In this document: in pieces, positions 10,272 through 20,319 of the stretch | Layout of the letters: every line of letters begins with the position of its first letter | Position numbering within the stretch: the stretch's first letter is position 1 | Assembly: GCA_029378245.1 (NCBI GenBank) | Contig: JARKIF010000001.1 | Span: 1,550,001-1,614,000, forward strand | Length of the DNA: 64,000 bases | Origin: Roridomyces roridus | Taxonomy: Eukaryota > Basidiomycota > Agaricomycetes > Agaricales > Mycenaceae | Reading direction: 5' to 3' | The notes under the pieces: model-generated | Told to the model about the DNA's origin: nothing | The model's input: only the letters and a program-made list of their open reading frames with translations | Databases searched by the model: none | Position numbers and translations under genes: made by a program

Positions 10272-12087
10272 ATGCCGCGCTTCGGACTGCTACCTCCTTC
10301 ACGATGGCCAGGAGCAGCAGCAGCGGCACGTAGCAATCCAACCACCATCGCAAGCGTCCTTGCACCGACACCCACTCCCGAGCCTTCAGTAGAAGACGAA
10401 AGCTTACAAGATCGACTCCGTCGTAGGAGAAGAACAGAGTGGAAACGCAAGCAGAGGGTTAGCAGCACAGTGCATGCCATTGCCATTCACACCAAATTTC
10501 TTTCTTAGGGCCAGACATTCTTGGACAATCTCATCGTTTCTATCCGAGGCGGTTCCGGTGGTTCCGGTTGTGTGGCCTTTCATCGCGAGAAATTCAAACC
10601 CTTTGGCCCACCCTCTGGCGGAAACGGCGGTCGTGGCGGCGACGTCTATCTCCTCCCTACTCCCCACGTTACGACGCTTTCTGGAATCCCGAAACGTATA
10701 CACGGCGAACCTGGTGGAAACGGCCAGGGAACATGGCAAAATGGGAAGCGGGGCGAGCCGCTCATAATCCGAGTGCCCCTGGGCACAGTGGTTCGCCAAA
10801 TCACTCGCGGTGACAGTAGGCGGTCTAAAGACGAGTGGGAAGCCGAAGAAGAATCGCTGGAAGGCTTGAATGCTACTGAACGGCTCAAAAAAATGCGCGA
10901 GAACCGATGGGTTCACTACCCGCTCTCGTCCGAGGCCAACGTTACGCGCGACTCGTTCAAAGACGCAGAACAGGCGCTGTATACGCAAGAACGAGAACGT
11001 CGGTTTGCGAGACACCAACGAGAGATGGAAGAACCTATTTATCTCGACCTCGACGAGGAGATGCTTACGGGCAGGGCGGTCGACGCTCCTCTCGGTGCAC
11101 GCAATCGGGAACCGCTCGGTCACCTCGTCGCGTCTGGCGGTCTCGGTGGTTTGGGCAATCCGCACTTTCTTTCACAACACAACCGTGCACCCAAATTCGC
11201 GACACGCGGCCAACATGGGGAACGCATAACGCTGGCGCTGGAACTCAAGATTCTAGCTGACGTCGGGTTCGTTGGGATGCCCAATGCGGGCAAGAGCACA
11301 CTACTGAGGGCGCTCACTGGTGGACGCGCAAAAAGCGAAGTTGCGAGCTATGCATTCACGACGTTGAACCCGGTGGTCGGTATTGTCCGTGTTGCAGAGG
11401 ATGGCACCTTTGAAGGTGGCGTTCAAGCCGACCAGGTGCACGACGAGACGATTATAGAGCTACAGCAAGAACGCGAGCGGCTGGCAAGCGGCGAATACGC
11501 CACGGCTCTGACCCGAAACCAGACCACAGAGCGCGAAAGCCTCCGCGTAGACACCGAGCGTGGTGGATATCACTTTGACATGGCAGAAACATTCCGCTTC
11601 ACCATCGCCGACAACCCGGGCCTCATCTCCGACTCGTCAGAGAACGTCGGACTGGGTCACTCATTCTTACGTTCAATGGAACGTTCCCTTGCGCTCGCCT
11701 ACATCGTCGACCTCTCGGGTCCTGCACCTTGGGACGAACTAATCGTCCTCCGAGACGAACTGGAAAAAGTACCAATCTGGCATGAGCCGCAAAGCCCGCA
11801 TCGTGATCGCAAACAAGGCGGACCTTCTCGGGGGCGACGGCGCACCTGAGGAAGTCGCCCTAGCGAAAGCCAAGCTCCGGCAGCTCGAAGAATTCGTCTC
11901 GTCGCGTATGCTCAGCGCAGACGGCCTCCAGCTTGACGTCGTCCCTGTCTCGGCGAAATTCAGCCAAAATCTGACACGCGTCGTAGGTCTCATGCGCACG
12001 TATGTGCAGGAGGCAAGAGATCGGTTGGCGGAGCAGACTCCAAAGGAGTTGGATGTTGTGTCAAATAGTACAGCTGTAAATCTTTGA
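10272..12087 (+). CDS. MTG2: Mitochondrial Obg-type GTPase Mtg2, with one frame break
   Basis: GTPase for assembly of the mitochondrial large ribosomal subunit. Exon 1 (10272-10457) encodes a basic, Arg-rich mitochondrial leader; exon 2 starts at 10509 (GQTFLDNLIVSIRGGSGGSG). The Obg glycine-rich fold (GGSGGSGCVAFHREKF, GPPSGGNGGRGGDVYL) is followed by the G domain: P-loop GMPNAGKST, switch DNPGLI, NKADLL and SAKFS. At the A-run 11764-11768 one A is surplus. Removing it joins ELEK to YQSGMSRKARIVIANKADL; as given, the frame stops at 11849 before NKAD. An indel in a homopolymer of an essential gene points to an assembly error. Confidence 0.9.
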
Positions 12088-12549
12088 AAATTTCCATATG
12101 CCCCACTCTCAGGAGGCTCTGGAGTTTCCTGCTCCGGTGAATGTGGGAAGTTAATGGGCACCAGTGACCGTTCAATTGCACCATTCATGAAGTCCGTGCA
12201 GCTCCGGCCCGAGCCATGTGCTGCGCAACTGCGGAACCATTCCATTTTGCCAATTTCAAACAGAATGAATGCTTGCATTGATACAAGGGCAATTGAAGGG
12301 GTATTTTTAAGGCTTGGTATGACGAATAAATCACATTGTGTCCAGAGTCATAAATCACACCGACGCAACATGGAGCTCAAGTGTATTAAGGGAAAAACGG
12401 TCCGTTCAAGGTAACGATACTTGTTGAATGGAAGAGAATGACAGTAGCTCTATGGCAAGTTGGATAAGGTGATGGAGTGTGATGAGAGATCGTAAGAGAG
12501 GAAGGCTGAAGACCGTAGCCACCTTGTTCGTGTGTGCAACTCCTCGTAT
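12088..12549. other. Convergent 3' intergenic region
   Basis: A 462-bp gap between the stop codons of MTG2 (plus) and the GPI-anchored protein (minus). It presumably holds both 3' UTRs. I see no RNA gene or repeat in it. Confidence 0.3.
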
Positions 12550-13528
12550 TTAGGCAACAACAGCGACGACAATGGCGCCAAGGACGGCGGCAAAAGCGGG
12601 CAAGACACCGGCGGGCAGGCGAGCAAGCGGGAGCGGCAGCCGAAGAGGAGTTGGAGGGCGAGGTGCTCGACTTGACTGAGCTGCTACTAGAAAAGATGTT
12701 AGACGTTGGAAGAAGACTGAGGATGGATGGGGCATACCCAGAGGGAGCGCTGGAAGCTTTGCTGGCACTGCTAGGGCTGGAGCCGCCGGCACTGCTGGGG
12801 CTGGAGCCGCCGGCACTGCTGGGACTGGAGCCGCCGGCGCTGCTGGGGCTAGAACCAGAGCCGGGAGTCGAAGCAGGGGCAGAGCCTCCAGAAGATGCGG
12901 GGGGAGTAGAACCGCCAGCGCCGAGGCAAGAGGTGTCACCAGCTGGTCAAGATCGTCAGGAGGAGCATACAGTCGAACAAGGGACAACACGTACTGCCAG
13001 CGCCGACAGTGAAGGTACCGGAAGAGGCGGGAACGCCGTTGGCATCTCTGATAGCGAAGATGAGGGATTCGCCTGGGAAACAAAAAAAAGGGATCAATAG
13101 GCGGGAGTGGACCCAAGCAAGGTGGCACACCAGAAGTCGCGTTGACAACCCAGGTTTGGGTGGTGCCAGTCTCGCCGGGGAAGGTAACGATGGGATTGCC
13201 GCCGGTTTGAGGAGAGACGGTGACGATGTAGGGGCTGGACAAGAACAAGTCAGCGACGGATAAACGAACTGGCGAGCAGAAAGACGTACGGGTTCCACCA
13301 CTCCAGGTGATCTGGAAGGCAACACACTGGTCGGCCTCGTCTACAGGCGGGTAAGTCTGAGGAAAAAGCAGGCGGGTTCGAAGCCTTACTTGCGGGGGAG
13401 GTGCTGCGGAGAGAAATGAGCGGGGAGGAGCGTATTGGACGACAGGAGACTCACGGAGTGTTGATAGTGAGCTGCTGGGCAGCGACACTGGCGACGAGGG
13501 CGGCGGCAAAGAGGGTCGACTTGAACAT
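12550..13528 (-). CDS. Secreted GPI-anchored Kre9/Knh1-like Ser-rich protein
   Basis: Cell-surface protein of the basidiomycete Ser/Thr-rich, Kre9/Knh1-N family. The start MFKSTLFAAALVASVAAQ is a clear signal peptide. Spliced exons then read LTINTPTSPA, DQCVAFQITWSGGT (the family hallmark), a beta-sandwich segment with TWVVNATSG and SLIFAIRDANG, then a Ser/Gly/Pro stalk with the octapeptide GGSSPSSA repeated about four times, and a C-terminal hydrophobic tail VLPAFAAVLGAIVVAVVA ending at the stop, as in GPI-anchor signals. Five or more short introns lie between 13455 and 12660. A TATA-like box lies 60 bp upstream. Role in wall beta-glucan assembly is inferred from the family. Confidence 0.82.
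12764..12852 (-). repeat. 24-bp coding tandem repeat (GGSSPSSA)
   Basis: About four 24-bp units encode GGSSPSSA in the stalk of the GPI-anchored protein, nearly identical at DNA level. Copy number is likely to vary between strains. Confidence 0.8.
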
Positions 13529-13587
13529 GGTCGTCGTGTGGAGTGAGGGGAGGGAAGAGAAACTTGAATGTCAGCGTGACCTGCAAG

Positions 13588-13595
13588 CTTTTATA
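13588..13595 (-). promoter_or_regulatory. TATA box of the GPI-anchored protein gene
   Basis: TATAAAAG on the minus strand, 60 bp upstream of the ATG at 13528, in the expected position for a well-expressed fungal gene. Confidence 0.5.
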
Positions 13596-13667
13596 CCGAA
13601 ATCACACGATCACACGGTGTGGTATCATAACGGTTGTCAAGGCGGAAAATAGCCCAAAAATCTATAT

Positions 13668-14708
13668 TCAACGCAGTACATGCACTTTTGTCCACAAGCC
13701 AGCATGGTCGCTGCACCACAGGGAGCCACGCTCATTGCTCATCTTGAGTCCAAACCCAATTCGCCGTGGCTCATCAACGCGATAGCCCCTCCGCGGGAGA
13801 TAAAGTATCTTGTCAAACCGAGCGGCCGGGTACTCGCACTCCGGCTGTTCCCCCCAGGTGAAACCGCTTTTGTCATTGTCACCCTTTCGCCAAGCATCAC
13901 GAAGGCCAAGTGCCGCTGGTGCCCCTGCGTCCTGCGCTCCAATTGGATTCATGTCTCCTGCTATCAGCCCACCACGAACACCCGGCCCCTGTGAACGGTC
14001 AAGAAGAAGCCGAGAAAAACGGCAAGAAGAGGCCGACCTTCAAAAATTTGCTGAGCAGCTGCAACTGCTGTGGCCTCACCTGGACGGACGAGTTAAAAAA
14101 TGGTTCACTTGCTCCTATACTCTTACCTGGTCCCCGGCCGGCAACGACTCGAGGTGCGTGTTGACGACCCTCAAAATGACATCGTACTCGTGCGGATCTG
14201 GTGCGCCCAGTCTCAGGTCGACGATAACCCCCGTACGCTGCATAGACGACAGCCCAAACTCGAGGATATGTGCGTCCTGTACCGGTATCGACTTTTCCAC
14301 CAGCGTCACATTCCCATACCGCGCGGAATCCGGCCATTTCGACGTGTCCTGCCGGCGTAACCAGAAAGTGCTCGCGAACCCACTCGTCGTTGAGGATAAC
14401 GTCCATTCCATACTGCACCTCCACCTCCTGCAGCAAGACCACACAAGGCTCTGGTGCCTCCCCATCCCGACACTTGAATATCATTCGCTCCAATGCCGAA
14501 GAATGCATTCCATCCGCTCTCCCACCATCGGCGTATCGTACGACACGTTCCACGACACCACCTCGATAGTCGACGGCGGCACATCCTCTTCGCCGTAGTT
14601 GCGGTCAGGCGACGCGCGATGCCACCGCTTCCGCGACTCGCGCCACCGAGACATCCGGAGTTGGTGTAGCACATTGGGTATGACCGGGCTGTCGTCGCCT
14701 CCAAACAT
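13668..14708 (-). CDS. Endonuclease/exonuclease/phosphatase family protein, TDP2-like, with two frame breaks
   Basis: Metal-dependent phosphoesterase of the EEP superfamily, nearest in motif layout to tyrosyl-DNA phosphodiesterase 2. In order: IEVVSWNVSYDTP, VVLLQEVEVQYG (metal-binding Glu), SARYGNVTLVEKSIPV, RVVNTHLESLPAG (THLES), GLIAGDMNPIG (GDMN), GFTWGEQ, RFDKILYL and CSDHAGL (catalytic His). Introns follow DQ (14142) and FLK (about 14056). The frame shifts by one base near 14489-14500 (after MECILRH) and shifts back near 14345-14370 (after FLVTP), with an in-frame TGA between if read straight through. The catalytic residues are all kept, so paired indels from assembly are as likely as a real pseudogene. 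Confidence 0.7.
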
Positions 14709-14936
14709 GGGTGCAGTGTAAAGGAGGGTAGTGTAAGGAGGGTTTTAGGCGCGTTTCTTCGGTTTTATGAGTGCCTTGTGGCGTGGTAGCGGAAGACAAT
14801 CGATCCAGATTTTTTGAACCGGGATTCCATAGAGAAGGTCACGAGCGCTAACACGAGGCGGGAATTGACGCCGCGAGGCAGATAGGCTATCCACATAATA
14901 TATGTTATCCAATCCGATATCGTACAATAAATATCT

Positions 14937-16691
14937 CTACAACTCGGCCGTGTCCCGCTTCGACTCCTCCTCCTCGGGGGCGGCGACGTGAAGGCAGACA
15001 GGACGTTGAACTTGACCTTGATTTCGTCCAGCTTGGCCGGAGCAAGACTCCGCTTCTTCAATATCGACTCGAGCCTAGCGGATTGCAACACGTCAGCCAC
15101 GCCCACAGATGAAAACCAGAACACACCGTTTCACCTCCTTCTCAAGATAGGCCTCGGAACCATTAACCACTTTCTCCATGACACGAATGTAATGGTTTGC
15201 GACAGACCCGGCGCCTGCGGCCAAGCTATATGATTGTTAAATACTCGTCTAGAAAAAATAACGATATAAAATACTAACGCGACCGCGTCCTGCAGGATGG
15301 AGGCGCGGGCATCAGCAGCAGCGACAAAGAACTTGCTGGCCAGACTGTCGAATTCGGAAACACGGCCGGCCTGGACATGATTAATAACACCGAGCAAATA
15401 TAACAGACGCGCTCACCTCATCATTCAAGCCGCCGCCCACAGCGCGGTGAGTGCCGCACTTCTGGTTGAGGTACGCGACAAAGTCAAACTCGGAACGGCC
15501 GCCCTCGTATGCTTCAGGCTCGGCGCCACCCTTGCCAAAGAACTTGATAGTAGGGAAGCTGGTAACACCATACTTGACGGCCAAATCCTTGTTCTTCGCG
15601 TCGTCGGCGTCGATGTTGGCGACAACACACTAGAAACGTAAATGCGCGGCTTGCCAAAATGAAGAGTATTCCTTACGTTGGCCTCGGACTTGAAATCCAG
15701 AGCAACTGTAGACAATAAGCATAGAACAATGGCCTCCGCGGAGGACGGCGTACCCTTCTCGTAGGTAGGCTTCAGATTTTTGCAGTGTCCGCACCACGGA
15801 GCCTAGGAAATGAATGAGAAGGTGTCGCAGAAACAATAGGAGAAGGAAGCGTACGGTAAAGGTAATAAGGACATCCTTCTCTTGGTCCTGGACGAAGAAT
15901 TAACCTCGCTAGCCTGGTATAGCCAGCCGTTACTCACCAGAACCACATCATCGAAAGTATGGACATCGAGAATAAGGGTCTCGGGAGGCGGGGGCGGCTT
16001 GATGTTGGATTTTACTCCAGACTTCTGGGAGATGCTGGCCGAAGCTTACTTGGGTACAGGACACCGGTGAAGATGAGCGCACTTACAAAGCAGCCAAGGC
16101 ATCGAGGTCGCGACCTCCTTCGAACGGCTCGTGTGTTCCGTCGGCATTGAACCACTTCAACGCTAAAGACACCGGTCAAGCCGTGTGCTTGCGAAAACCG
16201 AAGCCACTTACTTGGGTAGCCAGTCACACTGAACTTGGAGCCGGTTGGCTTTCCCTCCCCATCGGCGTCGACTTTTGCGACAATGACCTTTCATTGTTCA
16301 AGTCAATTTACACTGAATATTAAGCATTCTTCGACTACTCGCCTTGTCTTTCGCGTGAGCGAACGCGTCGGCTAGTTGCTCGTATACGGGAGCGAGGTTC
16401 TGAGGCTCGTTAGCGTCAAGTTGAATAGTTATGGTTGCCACGTACTTTGCAGTGTCCGCTGCATTTCTGTTGATTATTGACAGCGAGATGAGGAGACCAA
16501 ACCTACCACCAAGGCGCGAAGCTGACACGTCGATTTAGCAAGCAAGTTTACTAAAAGCACAAGACTGACAATTCGACGAGACCGGGTTTTCCCTGGCCAA
16601 TGGCACCGTCAAAGGCAGCAGGGGAGCTGAGGTCGAGGACGTTTGAAGCGGACACGCCCGCAATTAGGGCAAGAAAAGTGGCGAGTCTCAT
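14937..16691 (-). CDS. Protein disulfide isomerase (ERp38/PDI-D type)
   Basis: ER oxidoreductase with two thioredoxin domains and a C-terminal helical ERp29-like domain. MRLATFLALIAGVSAS is the signal peptide. Splicing gives [24 protein letters not shown] for domain a, VTGYPTLKWF, then [16 protein letters not shown] and YGVTSFPTIKFFGKGG for domain a', and LDEIKVKFNVLSAF. Both CGHC sites appear only after removal of short introns; the first acceptor lies inside AAATGCAG. The intron at 16288-16342 starts with GC instead of GT. Near 14985-14992 one base is missing: the shifted frame gives VAAPEEEESKRDTAEL and a stop at 14937, a plausible acidic, AEL-ending tail. The literal frame runs to 14765 and lacks it. 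Confidence 0.88.
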
Positions 16692-16997
16692 GGTGGTATG
16701 AGGAAAAGAAGTGAAGGTAAGTCCACGTCAGTAAATTGATCCCGCTTGTCCGAAATTGACACTCTCTCGGACAAGCCGGGTGGGACTCTGGTCCGTCGCC
16801 CGCACACGATTTCTAAGACAAAAAGTCATTGAGTCCTCTAAAGAGATAGGTTGAGATTACTGTGCAACTTGAAGTATCGACGCCCCGATCCGGAACAGCC
16901 GCCGCGTTGATCAATAAGCAATCTCTTTAGTCAGAGATTTTTTTAAAAGGACCAAGGCCTCTTGCGCCATCGCCATTCCTCACTACTACACCCTCTA
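16692..16997. promoter_or_regulatory. Divergent promoter region of PDI and SQT1 genes
   Basis: A 306-bp gap between divergent ATGs. It includes a T-rich stretch near 16927-16950. No TATA box or clear stress element is recognised. The function is inferred from position. Confidence 0.35.
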
Positions 16998-18407
16998 ATG
17001 GCATCACACGAAGGCGAAATTGACGAAGACTACGAAGAGCAGTTTATCAACGAGGACGACGTTCTCGCTGAAGTTCCTGACGATGGCGATGTGCCAATGG
17101 ACGAGGACGAGGACGAGGCCGGAGACACGCTCGGCGATCTTTCCAACGCTGGAGCATCGGGTTCGGGCGAAGACAACTCCTTGCAAGCCTTTCCCAATCA
17201 CGGCTCGTCCGTATTCGCCGTCGCCGCCCATCCCACAGAACCTCTGGCTGTCTCGGGAGGGGAGGACGACCTGGGTTACGTCTGGGACATCACAGACGGG
17301 GAGGTCATTGTAAAATTAACGGGCCACACCGACAGCGTAACGAGCGTCGGGTGGAGCTCCGACGGGGAGATGGTCGCCACCGGTGGCATGGACGGCAAGA
17401 TCAGGATATGGCGGAGGGTTGGGACGGAGAACTATCGCACTTGGGAGTTCTTGACGCAGCTGGACGGGCCAGATGAAGTCATGGTGAATTTTTTCTTCGA
17501 CAGTCCGCCGTCTCATCTAATCTCAACTCTGCAGTTCCTACGATGGCATCCAAAGGGAACTGTCCTTCTGGCAGGATCAAACGACTCTACACTGTGGTTG
17601 TGGCAATTGCCATCTGGAAACACCATGCAAGTGTTTGCCGGCCACACGGGCGCAGTCCAGTGTGGTGAATTCACTCCAGACGGTATGGAATACCAGCAAC
17701 AAGGATTGTCAAGACACTGACTGCGGACTGCGGCACTAGGCAAAAGAATTGTTACAGCCTGTGCCGACGGAGTTTTAATTTACTGGGATCCACGATCGCC
17801 GAATCCGGTCTTCAAGCTGACTCCAGGCGACGCCCGTTTCGAACTGGATGGAATCACGTCGATTGGCATCAACCCATCCTCGACACTCGCGGTCGTGGGA
17901 GGCGCAGCCGGAGGACTCCGCGTGATCAGCTTGAACAAGGGAGAAATCATCTCGACATTGGGCGGGCATACCGAGGGCGAAAGCATAGAGGCCATTCAAT
18001 TTATCGACCTTACCGGTAGCAATACAGGTGCAGGTGTTGCAGTGACGGGGGCTACCGATGGGAAAGTGTGCATATGGGACTTGACCACAATGAGATTACG
18101 CGCTACGCTGGAACACGGAGTACGTATCTTCATCAAGCCATTTGCGTTGGCTAACAGAACGGAACAGGATGCCGTGACGACTTTACTCGCACATCCAGCT
18201 CCGAAAGGGTACCTCGTCATCTCTGCCTCTGCCGACAAGACTCTCTGCACATGGGATGCCCGGACAGGGACGCTGCTGCGGAAACACCAAGGCCATCAAG
18301 GCGCAGTCCTGGGAGCAACGCTTGGGCTCCAGGGGTCCGTTGTCATCAGCGCCGGTGATGACGGCGCGTGTTTGGTGTTCACCACAGAGGCCACAGAGGA
18401 CGACTAG
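16998..18407 (+). CDS. SQT1: WD40 ribosome-assembly protein SQT1/AAMP family
   Basis: Chaperone of ribosomal protein uL16 in the 60S pathway (yeast Sqt1; animal AAMP). Four exons: 16998-17483, 17535-17692, 17740-18119 and 18168-18407. An acidic N-terminus (EIDEDYEEQF, MDEDEDEAGD) precedes WD repeats such as AVSGGEDDLGYVWDI, LTGHTDSVTSVGWSSDG, TGGMDGKIRIWRR, AGSNDSTLWLWQL, FAGHTGAVQCGEF, TACADGVLIYWDPRSP, TGATDGKVCIWDL and SASADKTLCTWDARTG. The length (about 420 residues) and acidic head fit the family. The ATG at 16998 was chosen because family members begin with the acidic region. Confidence 0.9.
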
Positions 18408-18560
18408 ACGACCATGTACACGGATCTGTGCAAATGAATGTATTTGGTGATCTCTATCCGGGTGGTACGGGCAACGGGTGATCGACAAGCGGTGTACCCA
18501 TGACACTGACAGTTCTAAGATTGCTTTCGCCATGTTTCGACCATTTAGCGGTTAGCAGGG

Positions 18561-18568
18561 TATATAAG
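18561..18568 (+). promoter_or_regulatory. TATA box of the secreted beta-propeller gene
   Basis: TATATAAG about 165 bp upstream of the ATG at 18733, followed by a long CT-rich leader (TTTCTTTCTTTCCCTC-like), the usual layout of highly expressed fungal secreted-protein genes. The rest of the 18408-18732 gap is this promoter/leader and the SQT1 3' end. Confidence 0.55.
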
Positions 18569-18732
18569 GGAGCCATTTCATTCAGCATTCCTCAGGTTTC
18601 TTTCTTTCCCTCACAGCTTTTCTCTTCCAAGCTTTTGAGCCGTGCTCACTTTACATTCTCTTTCCCTTCCACCAACGCTCTTGTCGCCAGCCGACCTCTA
18701 GTCACTCTTTCGAATCTACATTCACTATAACC

Positions 18733-20215
18733 ATGAAGTTGACGATCTCCTCTGTCATGATCTCGGTCCTCATCGCGTCCTCCGTCTCTGCGGTTCCCGT
18801 TCGCCGGCACCAGAAGAATAAGATGATGATGGCGCCGAAAGGCAATTCTGCTGCCTCGAGCGCTGTTGGCGCTGCTTACTGTACGTTTCTACAGTCTAGG
18901 TCTTTGCATGCGTCTCAATTTTCCTTGCAGTTATCACCAATGAGCCCAGCGGCAACTTTGTTGTTGCCGCCTCTATCGGATCGGACGGCAAATTGGTAAA
19001 CGCGTCGTTGGTTTCTTTTGAACGCGTTTTTCTGAACGAAAGCGCAGACGCTGCAACAAGCTACGAGCTCGGAGGGTGTTGGGAGCCACGGTCTTCCGGA
19101 CCTTGCTGGACCCGACGCGCTTTTCACCCAGGGGGCCGTCAAGGCCTCGAATGACGGCCAAGTCCTCGCCACCGTCAACGCTGGCTCAAACACCGTGTCG
19201 TTGTTCTCGATTGACCCCAAGAACCCCACCGCCCTCCAGCTTATCGGCAAACCGGTCGGCAGCGGAGGCGAATTCCCCGTCTCTCTTGCCTTTAACAAGG
19301 CGGGGTCCATGCTCTGCGCTCTCAACGGCGGTTTCGTCAACGGTGTCGCGTGAGTTACTTCTGAGAACCCCTTTTCCCCTCTCATTAAAAAAACGAAACA
19401 GTTGCTTCAACGTTGACAAGACCAAGGGTCTAACTCCCATCGCCAATACTTTGCGCAGCCTCAGTCTCAACCAGACCACGCCGGCCACTGGGCCTGCTGG
19501 GAGCGCCAGCCACGTCATATTTTCTGAAGACGAGTCGCAGTTGATCGCCTCGGTCAAGGGTGTCCCGCCAACCCCTGGTATCTTCGCCATCTGGGACATC
19601 GCCTCCGACAAGTCCCTGTCATCCAACTTCAAGGCCGTCCAGCCGGCCACCGGCGGTCTCCTACCCTTCAGCATGACCGTCATCCCAGGGAAGAATGCCG
19701 TCCTCGCCACGGACGCCGGCATTGGTGCCGACATCCTCGACCTGTCCGGAGAGAACGCCGGTGGGGTTGCTGGTGGAAAGTCCTCCATCCTCAACATCAC
19801 CGGCCAGGGCGCGACGTGCTGGTCCAGCCACAGCACGCAGACGGGCAACTTTTATTTGACGGATATCCTCACGAATGAGGTTACCGAGGTCAATGTGGAC
19901 GATAACCTCAAGCCCACCATTGTCCAGCAATACTCACAGGGAACTGGAGTTGCGACGATTGACAACGATATCGCAACGGTCAACAAGCAAGAGTGCGTAT
20001 TTCCCTCTGTCCTTAGACTGTGTCGCTCAACTCGTTGTAGCTTCATGTTTGTCCTCGCCGCCAATGCTACCCAGGTCAAGGTCCTGTCCTTGAATGCCCC
20101 TGGAAAGGCGACTGCCCTCCAGACCCTTGACATCTCGGGGCCCGCCAAATCGGCCGGCCTGACTGTGAACGCTGCGAATCTGCAGGGAATGACCTCGTTC
20201 ATCTCGTCAGCTTGA
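18733..20215 (+). CDS. Secreted beta-propeller protein, lactonase/carboxymuconate-cyclase-like
   Basis: Secreted protein with signal peptide MKLTISSVMISVLIASSVSA followed by a KR-rich propeptide-like stretch. After introns near 18881 and 19000, the body reads GSHGLPDLAGPDALFTQGAVKAS, LATVNAGSNTVSLFSID, PVSLAFNKAGSMLCALNGG, CFNVDKTKGLTPI, HVIFSEDESQLIASVKG and GNFYLTDILTNEVTEVNVD. These blade-like repeats (A.NAGSNTVS.F.ID; FSEDE..L) are typical of seven-bladed lactonase-type propellers common in basidiomycete secretomes. The final exon follows NKQ at about 19990. Enzymatic activity is not established for most relatives, so the substrate is left open. Confidence 0.78.
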
Positions 20216-20319
20216 GCGCCGCCGGAGATCTTAACTTATGTTTATTTTGCAGTATGGTAGTTTCTTAGGGTTACTTTTTGAGGGGATTTTGAATGTATTT
20301 GATTGGAACCTCATCACCA

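Noticed and set aside
10404..11165. 253-residue antisense frame over MTG2
   Set aside because: Shadow of a strongly conserved GTPase on the plus strand; it shows no domain and begins without context.
11763..11790. Programmed frameshift in MTG2
   Set aside because: Mtg2/Obg proteins are not known to use recoding, no pseudoknot or shifty heptamer is evident, and the site is a simple A-run; an indel is the simpler reading.
14950..14992. Short intron restoring the PDI tail
   Set aside because: A GT...AG pair here would give a 32-nt intron, below the usual minimum for fungal introns, and would delete conserved residues (VLSAF).
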